A stretch of DNA of 64,000 bases, taken from NCBI RefSeq assembly GCF_036373705.1, contig NC_089866.1:3915001-3979000 (forward strand), read 5' to 3'. Under the pieces are notes generated by a model. It was given only the letters and a program-made list of their open reading frames with translations. It made no database searches and had not been told where the DNA came from. Both the position numbers and the translations under genes were made by a program. The number at the start of each line of letters is the position of its first letter. Position 1 is the first letter of the stretch. Below, one piece after another: positions 45,968-58,659 of the stretch. Origin of the DNA: Amia ocellicauda (lineage: Eukaryota > Chordata > Actinopteri > Amiiformes > Amiidae).

Positions 45968-47031
45968 TGAGGGAAAAAGTATTTGATCCCCTGCTGATTT
46001 TGTACGTTTGCCCACTGATAAAGAAATGATCAGTATATAATTTTAATGGTAGGTGTATTTTAACAGTGAGAGACCATTAAACCCAGAAAAACACATTTCA
46101 AAAAAGTTATAAATTGATTTGCATGTTAATGAGGGAAATAAGTATTTGATCCCCTATCAATCAGCAAGATTTCTGGCTCCCAGGTGTCTTTTATACAGGT
46201 AACGAGCTGAATTAGGAGCACTCTCTTAAAGGGACTGCTCCTAATCTCAGCTCGTTACCTGTATAAAAGACACCTGTCCACAGAAGCAATCAATCAATCA
46301 GATTCCAAACTCTCCACCATGGCCAAGACCAAAGAGCTGTCCAAGGATGTCAGGGACAAGATTGTAGACCTACACAAGGCTGGAATGGGCTACAAGACCA
46401 TCGCCAAGCAGCTTGGTGAGAAGGTGACAACAGTTGGTGCGATTATTCGCAAATGGAAGAAACACAAAATAACTGTCAGTCTCCCTCGGTCTGGGGCTCC
46501 ATGCAAGATCTCGCCTCGTGGAGTTTCAGTGATCATGAGAACGGTGAGGAATCAGCCCAGAACTACACGGGAGGATCTTGTTAATGATCTCAAGGCAGCT
46601 GGGACCATAGTCACCAAGAAAACAATTGGCAACACACTACACAGTGAAGGACTGAAATCCTGCAGCGCCCGCAAGGCCCCCTGCTCAAGAAAGCACATGT
46701 ACAGGCCCGTCTGAAGTTTGCCAATGAACATCTGAATGATTCAGAGGAGAACTGGGTGAAAGTGTTGTGGTCAGATGAGACCAAAATCGAACTGTGTGCA
46801 AACCTGGTGGCCAACTACAAGAAACGTCTGACCTCAGTGATTGCCAACAAGGGTTTTGCCACCAAGTACTAAGTCGAAGGGGTCAAATACTTATTTCCCT
46901 CATTAACATGCAAATCGATTTATAACTTTTTTGAAATGCGTTTTTCTGGATTTTTTAGTTCTGTCTCTCACTGTTAAAATACACCTACCATTAAAAGTAT
47001 AGACTGATAATTTCTTTGTCAGTGGGCAAAC
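45965..47031 (+). mobile_element. Tc1-like transposon, 3' end truncated
   Basis: Starts with cagtgagggaaaaagtattt after a TA. Inner copies of agggaaataagtatttgatc occur near 46133-46152 and, inverted, near 46885-46905, giving the IR/DR architecture. The right end matches the left terminal repeat inward from about 46930 but stops at ~47031 in a T-run, so the outermost ~40 bases are lost. A long palindrome (46181-46222 with 46235-46276) sits upstream of the transposase, a known feature of this subfamily. Confidence 0.9.
46319..46870 (+). pseudogene. Tc1 transposase, frameshifted and internally deleted
   Basis: [20 protein letters not shown] opens a paired-type helix-turn-helix DNA-binding domain (residues ~1-110) with [10 protein letters not shown], a GRPR-like position replaced by GAPCKISPR, and [10 protein letters not shown] frameshift near 46675-46700 follows. 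The frame then resumes with ENWVKVLWSDETK (first catalytic Asp). It jumps from KIELC to the C-terminal NYKKRLTSVIANKG, so the middle of the DDE domain, including the second Asp and the last acidic residue, is deleted. It cannot make active enzyme. Confidence 0.9.
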
Positions 47032-47114
47032 TTTTTTTTATTAAATAACAGTGTGGGGCTCCTATTGCAATACAGGCAGTTCTATGATTTCCATTCACAT
47101 CCAGTGTGAATCAC

Positions 47115-47400
47115 CAACCAGAGACGTCGCAACGGGGTAGGCAAACCAGGCAATTGACTAAAGACTAAAGACTAAAAGACTAAAGTGGGCAACAAAATGG
47201 AATCCGACCGCAACACAAATGGAAAAACTCTGCTACAGGAGAAGACACCGTCATCACCTCCCCACGCTCTCACTGGAGAAAACACCGTTAGCAACCCCCC
47301 CAACACTCAAAGGAGAAAACACCGACAGCACCACCCCCACACACACACCCTGGAAATATTCTACCTAGGGCCCCTAAAGACTCTAGAATCGCCACTGGCA
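47115..47400 (+). repeat. GC-rich interspersed repeat, copy B
   Basis: Same family and orientation as 42150-42475. It begins ggggtaggcaaaccaggcaa, has ggagaa(a/g)ac units in a C-rich body, and ends with agggcccctaaagactctag and aatcgccactgg. It is more decayed, with a short agactaaa tandem near 47157-47180. Confidence 0.7.
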
Positions 47401-50400
47401 CCAACATACTGTATATTCATGTCGGACGCAGGACGAGCCTTCAAGGATGCAACTCTTACTCATTGTATGAAACTGTGAAGGTCGGAGACATGGACCACAT
47501 TAGGACCAGTGCAGCTGATCTCTGTCCGGCCCGGCGGCAGGATTGACTTGCAAGGGGGCATCAGACATGACTGAGGGGGCACAACTATTTCCGGTCGATG
47601 ATAACACAGGATGTACAATAATCGATATTACAAATGTGTTTGCACAGCTCTCAAGTTTTCAAAATGACAATGCATGAGATGTGTCACAAAACAACGCGGT
47701 GACAGATGCCACTGCCGCCTGCAAAAGCAGGAGCCAGAGGGAGTGTGGGCACAAAACTGTTTGTGTCAAATGTATGGAGTTAGTTCACTGTCAAAATTAA
47801 CGAACACAGAAATACAACTTGTACATGCAAAACTACACTTACGTTTTTTTATTTTAAGCTTACAATTGAATTCTGCACTCGTTCAATATCGTTTACACAT
47901 TTGCAGTTCTCGCTGCGTGCTCACGCTTCTGGCTGCGCATGTGCAGTTCTCTCTACACGCTCACAATTCTTTTTGACAGTGACAGTAGCACATTAGTGAT
48001 GCTAACGTCAGCGCTGTGGCACTGAATGAGCATCGTTATTATAGTTCAAAAGGGCAAACAATGGAAGTTATTGTATTATACGAGATACAAAAAAACTGCA
48101 ACGCTGCAAAGTCGCGGGTCCAGGTAGCACATTTCCGGGTCTCTTTGGGTTCGGGCGCACATTTGTGGACCCGTGAAGAGCTCTAGCGGAGACAAGTCAA
48201 TTGGGACAATATGGCAGCAGTGGGTGCATGTAAAAGTGGAGTAAAAGTAAACAAAGCTACCAATAATAAATACTTAAGTAAAGTACAAATACTCGAAAAA
48301 CGTACTTGAGTACAGGAACAAAGTACTTGTACTTTATTACTTTACACCCCTGCAATTGAGGTGGCATTGTTGGTTACATGCTTCACACTGAGCCCCCTCT
48401 GTTGTGACGAGATTCTGAAAATTAACACTAAATGGCTTGTTATTTTATGTTAGCAAAAATGAATCATTGCAGGGCAGTTTGGGGTGTCTTTACAAACCTA
48501 TACAAACAAGCATGTATTTAGTTATTTCATCTACAGGCAGACTATGTATAGCTTAAAACAACATAAACATGTTTACATATTCCAACGGACGTGCATATAT
48601 ATCTAGAAAACCTCCCTACCACCCTCGGCTTGGCCTGTGATACAGCCTAAAGGCTCCCTGATCTGGCCTCTGCAGGGGGTTTATCAGTCGCTACCACCCT
48701 AGCTGACTGGTTTTCAGTACTCAGGTTTGTGACTTTTTAGCCCCTAAAGCAGTTGGTACCACAAATTAGTAAACAGGGTATTTACTTTTAAAGTGACACC
48801 CTTGTTTCTTTTATATTACTTTGAAAACCTTCTTTACTTTACTATTGTCATAAGGAATCAAAATCTAAAACAAATGTAGGTCTTCAACTTGGTTATAATA
48901 CCATACATCACATAAATAAACCACCTTCCAAATGAGCAGTTGTTATATGACCTCTTTGTGTGTTCAACTAAGTTATTGATAATAAACCCCTTGATTAAGC
49001 GATACATGATAAATACCCCTTTTTATCATTGTTAAAACTTTAGCATGTATTTTACGGGGCAGTCAAATTCAGATAAACAAAATATTTTACATGTGGGCCA
49101 TAGCTTAAATGCCCTCCAGAATAAAACCCATAGTCATATGGTACAAAATACATGAGCTGTGCGAAACAACAAATCAATTAAACATATAGTCAAACAACTA
49201 ATACAAATGATCCCCTGCTTCTAGAAGAAGGATTTAAACCTCTCAAACTGGAAGAACAAGCCACTCACTCTTGAATTCAGCTACACTTATTTCAAAATGA
49301 CTTTAAATTTAAGGGGGAGAGGAAGTTTCCCATTATAGCTTGTATACTGGGGTGTAGCTATGGCTCATTTCCTTTAAAGCCTGAGAAAACCTGTCAACCT
49401 ATTTTGTAACATTACAGACAGTGGCGAGTGTTGTATTTTGAATAATGTACTTCAGTGCTGTATGGTTTAGACTGTAGAGAATCAGGTTCAACCAGACTTA
49501 ATAGCAAATCAAGGTCCTTAACTGTGTCACACAATTTCAAGGTAACCGTTTAGATGCTACTTATTCTTAAAATTACTAATTTGTTAAATATCTTAGTTAT
49601 TTAATTTTAAACCGTTTTTAGGTGTAAGCTTTTCACTTTCAGATGAGTTATTTTTAGTGTCAACATTTAGAAAGCTTAATTTGTCTTTAACCCCCCAAAC
49701 ATTTATTTAGAAACAGGCCTTTAGTTGGTCAATGTAGGCACCCCTACCATTGGTTTGAAATAAATAATAGTGACATTAATCTTTTAAACTTGTATCCATA
49801 CCTCTTGTTTACTAATCTTGTAAAGTAATAATACTATTTACAAAACAAAACCATAGAAAGACATATAAAAACAACTACAATAATGATAATAATCATCATA
49901 AAATAAATCAATTACAAGGCATCTTACCATTTTCCAGTGTTTCTGAACATCCTTAACCGCCTTAATGCAGCAGTGTCAGACAACTAAAATAAATAATGAC
50001 GCCAGATCCTGTGTGTTTCTACGGCTTTATGTTACATTTTACTTTCCTGTCTTCTGTCAAGGAATCGTTGCATGGTGAAGCGGACTGTTTGGATATGCAG
50101 CTTCTCATCTACCTAGGTCTCAACTTTGAGATACTGAGACTATGGAGCTGATATAAACTAGAAAAAGTACAAATCTGCTGGTTTCATAAAAATATACTTA
50201 TTCATGATTTCTTATGTTACTTTAGTTTTACTTAACACCCCGATGATGGTGAAATGTGTAAAATGACTTTATCATTCTTTGACTCTGTAAGAAATATACT
50301 ATTCTAAGGCTTTTGCCACACCACCGAGGGTTGTCACCTAACCAAGGCTGCTCTGTTTAGTTTAACTTCTTATATATTCAGGATTTCTCAAGTTAATTGA

Positions 50401-50766
50401 GAATTATTTATTCCCCTTTACTTCATATCATGTGTTAATATATTTAAAATGACTTTTTCATTCTTTACAATGGTAAGTATTATACTAGTTAGCGATGCTG
50501 AAAGCTGTTCAAACATTTTATTGTCAATACAGCCTGGGATATTAAGATCTTCAGACTAACCCTCCACCCCATTCTAATGTGTACCACACATAAATATACA
50601 TACCCACACACAGACCTTTGTTTAAGACTTATTAATGGTCTTTACTTAATCTTATTTCATGAATTGCTTAGAATTACTTATTCTTTTGAACAGTTTTTTT
50701 TTTCTGTACTAATATTACAAATTTCGTTTTTATTGAGTTTTATGTTGATTTACCTGTGTAAACATA
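47401..50766. other. intergenic, no gene; possible hAT-type end
   Basis: Mostly AT-rich. At 48295-48352 the sequence ends aagtacttgtactttattac followed by tttacacccctg, resembling a terminal repeat of fish hAT elements; a partner could be the complementary-looking sequence at ~45471. No transposase was seen. 48418-48456 has a near copy at 51863-51901. Confidence 0.35.
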
Positions 50767-51240
50767 CACTGATCAGCCATAACATTATGAGCACTGACAG
50801 GTGAAGTGAATAACACTGATAATCTCGTTATCATGGCACCTGTCAGTGGGTGGGATATATTAGGCAGCAAGTGAACATTTTGTCCTCAAAGTTGATGTGT
50901 TAGAAGCAGGAAAAATGGGCAGCGTAAGGATCTGAGCGACTTTGACAAAGGGCCACATTGTGATGGCTAGACGACTGGGTCAGAGCATCTCCAAAACTGC
51001 AGCTCTTGTGGGGTGTTCCCGGTCTGCAGTGGTCAGTACCTATCAAAAGTGGTCCAAGGAAGGAAAAGCGGTGAACCGGCGACAAGGACATGGGCGGCCA
51101 AGGCTCATTGATGCACATGGGGAGCGAAGGCTGGCCCGTGTGGTCCGATCCAACAGATGAGCTCCTGTAGCTCAAATTTCTGAAAAAGTGAATGCTAGAG
51201 GAGGGGGCCCTGAAACTTGTATCGGTCGGGCCTTGGTCAC
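50767..51240 (+). mobile_element. Tc1-like transposon, 5' half only
   Basis: Begins after a TA with cactgatcagccataacatt, the terminal repeat of a second Tc1 subfamily. The transposase start MGSVR at 50914 is followed by a frameshift into [21 protein letters not shown] helix-turn-helix region [20 protein letters not shown] and a GRPR-type hook, then VRSNR, follow before a stop at 51160. Homology continues to about 51240 and then ends; no DDE domain or right terminal repeat is present. Confidence 0.85.
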
Positions 51241-53059
51241 ATCACAGACAACAGACCTTGTTGATCTTGTAAAGGAATCTGATTTGAAAACCATTACATG
51301 TATATTAATTTTTTTTTACAAAAAAACAACAACAACAGAGATGGTTTGTCTGCAGAGTCACTAATTAAGAGATTGGGTGCCCCCCCACAGAACCCCCACC
51401 ACTACAGGAGGATCTGACCCATTCACCTTTTACAGTTGACCAACAAGATCGCCTGTGGGGGAGAGGGGGGCAGAAGCCACCCAACACTACAGCAGGCTTT
51501 GAACTCTCAGGCCCATTCACACTCCCCGGCAAGAACAAACATCTACAGACCTAATCAGAGTGGGGCGAGGGAGTGGGGGAGGGGGGATAGAAGGAGAGGG
51601 GGCTATGGGGGCTTTGTGGTTGAGGGCAAAATGGGTGTACATTTCCTTCTGGATATAACGTAAGAATGATTCATAAGGTGACATATCATAAAATATTACG
51701 CCTCGCCCCGAGCACCAACTATTCTACTGACTTGTTTAATATATACATATAATTAAGCTTGGACTTGCATGCTAAACCAGCTGCATTTTAAAGGCAGGTG
51801 TCAGACATGCGTCAGTGGAGCGATAAACTTTCCCCTACTTCCCTTATTATAAATAAAATATTAAAATTAACACTACATGGCTTGTTACTTTATCTTAGCA
51901 AGTGATATGGAATTGTATTTTAATTTAATTGCTTGGGTCGTGAAAAGTAACTTATTTCATGAAAGCAAAAGATATTTGTAGTCTATATTTAAAATGCTTC
52001 AGTTGTGAGTTGATTTTACTTGTTAGAAGAATTCGTAACGAGATACGTTTTTTGTGGCACTGGCAGCGAGAGGCAACCACCAGTAACCACCACTACACCA
52101 CTCCCAGTTTGCTTTACAGTGAGGGGCGGGGACTCACTAAACCCTGCTCACTCTCCCCACGCAGGTCTGGCAGACAATCCCAGATACACACAGCCGAACA
52201 CCAATCACAGTTATGAAACAGTTTATTATGCACAATCAACAAATCGAGAGGCATGAAGTCCAAACCCTCCGCGTTGGTATAGGTCTAAACCCCCTTTAAA
52301 ACTGCCTTTAATAAATGGGCAATAATATATCCAAAAAAAATAGGGAAAGGAAAAACTGTAGGTCCACTCACCCTCTAATCTAAAACTAATAAAACCTAAT
52401 TAAAACCAACTAAAACCTAAACTAATCCTATCCCCATGGGTGGTTTCTTATATAAAAACAGGGGTCTATTATACCAAGTCCAGGGAAAAAACGAAACGTA
52501 TACTGTCCGGTCCCCCGCACTCCGGCCGACAATAGACCTCGGGTTTCACCGTCTGGTCCCAAAAAGTCCATCCCGGCCGGTGGAGTGGGTCCCTGTCGCG
52601 ATGTAGATCTGAACGGTGGCACCACGACCCTCAAGAAAAAGGAGAGAAACTGAGGCTCAGAGGGACTGCTACACAGATCGGACTGGATAAGTAGAACTGC
52701 GCACCACCAGTTGAACTTTTGTACGTCCCTCGGCTCTCCCTCCTGCAGGCGCAATGTCCCGGGTCCAGTCTCGCCACCAGCACTGCTCCACGGAACCCTC
52801 CCATCTCCACCGACTCTGTAAAATGGGACAGACAGCGGCAGTCTCCACAATAATAACTCTCCTGCCGTTAAGTGTTTCTTTTGCAGGTGAGCAGGACAAG
52901 ACTCTGACCTGGCAGCCGACAGAAGCCACTCCATATGTCCTCATGTCTGACCCGTGTCACAATGGGTCATCTCTGTGGAACCTCTATCGGGTAAGGGTGC
53001 AGATTAAATCAATTTTACTGGAACCTTACCCTGTCTAACGCAGGGCACTGCTTGCGCCA
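51241..53059. other. intergenic spacer, part of a decayed LTR element
   Basis: No host gene seen. 52137-52169 repeats, with one mismatch, the sequence at 54483-54515. Minus-strand frames between 53050 and 52670 may be further decayed polyprotein downstream of the protease, but no reverse-transcriptase motif is recognisable. The plus frame at 52754-53038 starts with a signal-like stretch but is antisense to this remnant and is not called. Confidence 0.4.
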
Positions 53060-54515
53060 CCTACCAATCAGCCGGTTGTTCCTTGGGCTCAATCAAGACA
53101 CAGCGGTTGCGCCACTGCAGAAACTCTGTTACCTGTATCCACAACACCATCTCACTGTGTGGGGGAATCAAAACCGACGGCTGCCGAGCCAGACGAGCCG
53201 TCCCTTTCGACAATCCAGTCAGCCTCATGCTCCAGTCTCCTGCAGACAGCAAAGGCCTGTTCCCATGTGTTGGCACCTCCAGCCGTCCCCTGGAATTTAG
53301 CCCAGTCCGTGTCCTGACCTTCAAACAACTGTTTCCAGATCGGTCCTATGATATTCATCCCCAAAATCACAGTTTTGGTATTCAATTTTTCATCGGCTAC
53401 TATAACCACACCCTTATGGGGAATCCTCACCCCACTTATTTCAAAATCTGAAAGGGCATAGCCGATGTAGGGCAACTGTAACCCATTTGCTGCACTGAGT
53501 TTTAACCACGGGGTCTCCTCCCTCCCTGCTATGGCATGGGTGCCCAAATATTTAAGAAATAGGGATTCACAAAATAATGTGACCTGTGACCTAGTACACA
53601 AGGGATTTTAACACCCTCTACAAGTATTTCGATGCCAGGGCATTCCCCCACTAAGTCGGGCTTTGTTGCCACCACGGCGACCTCCACCCTGTTTAAAGCC
53701 AGCTCCCCATCAGGCCTCTGTGGGTAGAACCTGTGCACATGTCTCCCTCATCCACACAGGGCACAGACCGGCCACCCATGTTCATCCCACCGCAGTTCAC
53801 CCATCAGGCGATAGCGCCCAGCCATAACCAGACCTCTGGGTGGCTCCGGCTCCTGAGACCCCCTCTTGCGGGGGCGTCAGAGGGCCACTGCAGCTCCTCT
53901 CAGAGGACCTGTCCCAACTCCAGCACCTGCTGTTGTAGCTCCTCTCATAGTTCTCGGCGGAGTCTAGAGTTCCAGTCCATCGGACTCGTGGGGGGCTTCT
54001 TCTCGGGGGCAGCCGAGGAAACCGCTTGCGTGGTTGCATTTTCCGGGTGATGCCAGCCTTCTGCCTCCAGGGCCTTGGCTTCCTTAAGGACTGCAGAGAA
54101 AGTTAAAGTGGGTGTACGACAAACCGGTCTCTGGAGTTCAGGTTTCATAGTCCCAATCACCAGGATGGAGATGAATTGGTCCCATAGGCTCTTCCCAGCA
54201 CCACCTGGAATAAAGCTCACGAAGCCGGAGTGTAAAGGCCCTCAGCGACTCCCCCTTTCCCTGCTTCAGGCAAAAGAACGGTGCCCGTAATCCTGTTCTG
54301 GACAGTTTCTCCTGGTACAATGCCTCTAAAGATTCAAAAATGGTCTTTATTAGCCCTCTCCCCTGGCTCCAACAGTAGAATTTACCTCTTTGCGTTTCCT
54401 GTGAGTGCCCCGGAAATGAAGGCTACCTCCTGCTGGTCCTCCAACTCTTGGGCCTGCAGCATTGCTTCAGCTTGTGATTTCCCTAAACCCTGCTCACTCT
54501 CCCCACTCAGGTCTG
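53060..54515 (-). pseudogene. Ty3/gypsy-type LTR retrotransposon gag-protease remnant
   Basis: In minus-strand order: a capsid-like stretch 54500-54140 with AQELEDQQEVAFISGAL and LKQGKGESLRAFTLRLRELY, a gag hallmark; a linker with VLKEAKALEAEGWHHP to ~53945; and an aspartic-protease-like region 53600-53150 with LPYIGYALSDFEI and VILGMNII. The usual post-protease tract follows (RQPSVLIPPHSEM). Frames shift several times. Reverse transcriptase, RNase H and integrase are absent, and no paired LTRs or primer site were found. It is a dead fragment, with no sign of domestication such as a single long open frame. Confidence 0.75.
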
Positions 54516-57513
54516 CTGGGATGTGTGATGCCACATCGTGGAATGTGCATAGTGAATGCACACATGCTCATTAAAAGTAAAAGAAAGTAAAATACAAGAA
54601 ATAAAGATACAATCACAATGAAAATAAGTGAAAGAAAACAAAATAATGAACCAAACCAATAAATAAAATAATCAATATAATAGAAAACCCCCACATACAC
54701 ACCTCATATTACACACACCCCCATTGCCCCGCACCCCCTTTATTTTGATATAATGGATATAAAGTTAATATATGCATACATTGTGTGTTGGTGCGCTTGC
54801 GAAGATCCCTGTTATGGCTGAAAGTTGATCCTGAACAAATGGCAGTGTAATCACAACACTGAATAATAGAATAAGGAGGTGGGCATATTCCTCTTTTTTT
54901 AGGGGTTCAACACAGCAGGCCCAGACAGGGAGAGGAAGGAGCAGACAATGGTGTTTCACTCATCTTTTCCTGCTGTGCACTAAGCAGGAAAGTTCATAAT
55001 CTGAAACAGTGGTTTGAAAACCAACATCCGAAGCCTGCAGGCCCTCTGAACAGCGTGTCCCAAGTGTTGAAACTGACTGCGCAGATAACATCAGATAATA
55101 AACACATCATCATGATCAGATTAATTCTCCCACTTGTAAACAACCTTTGTATGGTGCCTGAAGGTTTGGGAGTGTCCAGGAAGAACATACCACATGACTC
55201 TGCTGCAACCATTTGAAACACAACAGTTGTTGCTACATTAAAAATGAACTTTACCTCATTAAACATTAAACTCATTAAAAAAGTTTAAGAATATTTGGAA
55301 ACCTAAAAACATGTTTTCCTTGAACACTGTGTTAGCAGCAACATGTGCTCTGCATGACGGGGGTATCATACATTGGTCATATAGCCTTTGAGAATGGAAG
55401 AACACTACACTGGGCTATTTTGTAAGAAACCTAGCTTTACACATTCCTTGTCAAAAACAGTCTGTTTGTTGTTTTTGTCTTTAAACTATATAAGGTCATC
55501 ATGTTTTCAGAGCAGAATGTCAGAGAAAACCACAGCAGTAATATAATCTTTGTAAAGCACTACAGTCCTAATCTAAACTATCTATTAAACAAAGATAAAC
55601 TGCAAAATGAGGTAAGCGACCTTGTAAGATGCCATAAAACTGCCTTCTGCTTGAAAATGTTGAGGCTGTCTTGTGCATTTCCACAAAGGTTTGAAGGCTT
55701 CATGGTGTTGTTGCAGAGTACTTTACCACAAAGAAGGCACACATTCTAAGCATTGACATTTCAAACAAAATAATTGCACTTTCAAAATAAAAAGCCCTGG
55801 ATTACACAAAGAGTGCAGCTGTGCGACTGACATAACATCACATGAGTGATGGCGCAACTACAAATATGGAGAGCGAATACATTTATTTGAGAATATCTAC
55901 AGAACTGGATATGACTCCCTCACTCACATGCTCTCCCAAATTCAGACTGATATGTGTGCCTGTTGGATTTATCTCTATTCCAGCACACGGGACCGTCAGC
56001 AACCTGGAAACAACTTCCTAGTTCCAGGAACACGTGCGCTACAAGATACTTTGGCCTCCTCTGATTCAGCAGCTCCTTTAAAGTGAGGTCCAAATAGTCA
56101 AATAAAAACCCAACTCATAGAACCAGGAAACAAATCATCCACAACAAAGGTGTGGAAAATTGATTTAAAAAGTCTGGTACAGAGCCGGCATACAGAGGTC
56201 TCTGGGTCATATTTAATATTTTGTATTGATTCACAATCTCATCTTGCTTCTGACAGGTTTTTTCCGTTCTGTGACATTGATGAGGTGGTGTTTGAGTTGA
56301 ATTCATGTACCAGCATCCACATGTGTCATATAATTTAGGGTTGCTCAAAATCCAGCTGTGCCAGCAGTTCAAGTAAAAAAACTAATTTAATATTAAAAAC
56401 TTTTAATGTCCCAGGACTCCTTCAATCAGCCCTGGTAGTGAAATCAAGAACCCCGGGTCTAATAAGTACAATGCATTCACTTTAATGAATAAAATTAACA
56501 CATTTAAGTGCATAGTTGATGTACTGTGTGTTAAATCTTCCGTGCCATTGAAACCATAAGCAACCTTTCAGCCCGTAGTCATCTCACAGATCTCGAGATG
56601 TTTTACAGATAAAGGTTGCTGTGACATGCAAAGCATTCAACCTGTTATCAACACTAACTTAACCAAGTCTGCAGTTTTCTTCAAAGGCAGAATATAGTGG
56701 TTCATACACTTCTTCATGTTAGAAATTACCCCATATTCATTTCCCCTGTCTGACAGAAGAGAAGGCTGGAGAGTTTCTGTACAATAGTCTGCTCTCACTG
56801 TACCACCATGACACTGAAATGGACATTATTATTGTTTTAATTATGAAGGAAGGGGAAGAGTGAAGAGACACCTGAGTGCTGCTGCTGTGAGCTGCTTTCA
56901 CAAGGGAGAACAGATGTTGTGCTAAGGTGTAGTTATACAGAGGGACTGTCACTGAAGAAGGTTTGTGCGCTTGGAGTCCATCTTTGCCGCCTAAACAGCC
57001 CCCGGAGTGTTGGATTGACTCCGGTAGCAACTTTGAGCTTCTACAGCTAGAGGAGTCGCCTTGTACAGCTGAAAGGACACAGATCCGGGATGTACACCAT
57101 TCTTATCATTTTAAGAAACTGGTGGGACTTTCCGATGTGATTTTATCAATCAAAACCATCGCTTTCTAACTGTATTTTGCTAAACTAGTCATTAATGCAA
57201 CCCTATCTCCAGCCATCAAAGAACATATTAGCTTATTTCTCTCTGCAGATTCTAGAAATTAATGATCCAAATTCCTCAGAAAACATTTCTGAAGTGTCAT
57301 GTTCATTTTCTGCGAATGCGATCTTCAAAGAAATTGTTAGGACCATGTGAATCTCAGACATGAACATGAGTCTTCGCTGTGTTGTTTTTCTGCACATCAC
57401 TGCTCACCAAGTCAAGTTAATTACCCCTTCGCCAAAAAACACACACACTCTGCCACTCCATGAAACTCCAATCAAGATGAGATTAATTAAATTAATTAAA
57501 TGTATTAATTAAA
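54516..57513. other. intergenic, nothing recognised
   Basis: About 3 kb of AT-rich sequence with short frames. No gene, transposon or RNA gene was recognised. Confidence 0.5.
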
Positions 57514-57656
57514 AGTTAATAGGTCATGTGAGAGGTGTCTATTATTGTATGAGAGATGTCATCTCATGCAATTTGGGCCAGAGGACCGCGATGCAGAGCT
57601 CCCTGAAATAACATCTCTTATACAATAAGAGACACTCTTCACATGACCTATGAACT
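57514..57656. repeat. long imperfect inverted repeat (MITE or hairpin)
   Basis: The arm at 57514-57566 (with aggtcatgtgagaggtgtct and ttgtatgagagatgt) pairs with 57606-57656 (acatctcttatacaataaga, then cacatgaccta). The spacer of about 40 bases includes ccagaggaccgcgatgcaga. About 50 bases per arm match with a handful of mismatches. No coding sequence lies inside. It may be a miniature inverted-repeat element or a transcript hairpin. Confidence 0.8.
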
Positions 57657-58600
57657 TATTATAAGACACACACCTAAGGATTAGACATTCAAGTGTCTTA
57701 CGTTTAACAACCAACCCCCTTCCTCTTCATCTAAAAATGTTTCGGTTCATTATCCGCTGTAACTGACCTGCAGCAGCCGATCAGCGTTGTGTTTTCATAC
57801 TGGTTAAACATTATGAAACTATTACAAGCAAATGTACATTGTCTGAAACTGGCACCACTCGCATTAACTGTCCTGAAACTTCGCTGATAAATGAAGAATT
57901 TAAAATAATTAAATAATTTGACATTTCTATGCACAGGATGCCATTTATACTCAAGATAAGAGGCATGGGGATGTTTTGAAATACTGCTCTGTGATTGGCT
58001 GATTTCTCATATGTGATTTATACTTAACCCAACACTTCACTGTAAGAAATCATGAGATGGGTTCGATTGATTTTAATTTCATTTGACATTTGAATTTATT
58101 AAATGTATGTAACTGAGCTAAAACAACAGGAGACACGTGATGTCCTAAGGCAACAGGGGGGAAACAAGGTTTTGAAGGAAAGCAAGCAAATAAGAACTCA
58201 AAAGACGAATTAATGTGACAGAAATGCTGAATCTGGCTGTTTGCGTTTCAACCAAGTAATGTGAAAAGAAAACACAATACTTCTTTGGAAAGCCACAAGC
58301 TTCCTCTTTCCATTAACCTCTGAATAGTAAAGATATCAAATAGTCATGGGAGTAACAGTGAACATGTACATAAGGAAAGTCAGACTGCAATTAAATGGGG
58401 GATCCATGTCTATTAAAAAAAGAAAAGAAAAAAAAGCAATATAACCACTTCCAGATAATGATTTAGCTGGTGTAGCATATTTTGTCCATTTCCGTGGCTG
58501 TCCCCCAGATAATACTGGTGTTTAGGTGTTCTGATAATATTGAAAATGTTTAATTGGTACCATTAAAGGGGAGTTACAAAATAATCATGAAGATCATTGA
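57657..58600. other. il4r upstream flank, nothing certain
   Basis: AT-rich. 58555-58576 has an identical copy at 60980-61001 across the il4r first exon. Confidence 0.5.
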
Positions 58601-58659
58601 TTAAGGACATAAGAAGAAGAAAACGGAACACAGCCCGTTTTCCTCACTCTCCTTTAGTC

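Noticed and set aside
52754..53038. Plus-strand frame with a signal-peptide-like stretch and a GTAAGG donor-like end
   Set aside because: It is antisense to minus-strand sequence that continues the Ty3/gypsy polyprotein; no acceptor or partner exon was found.
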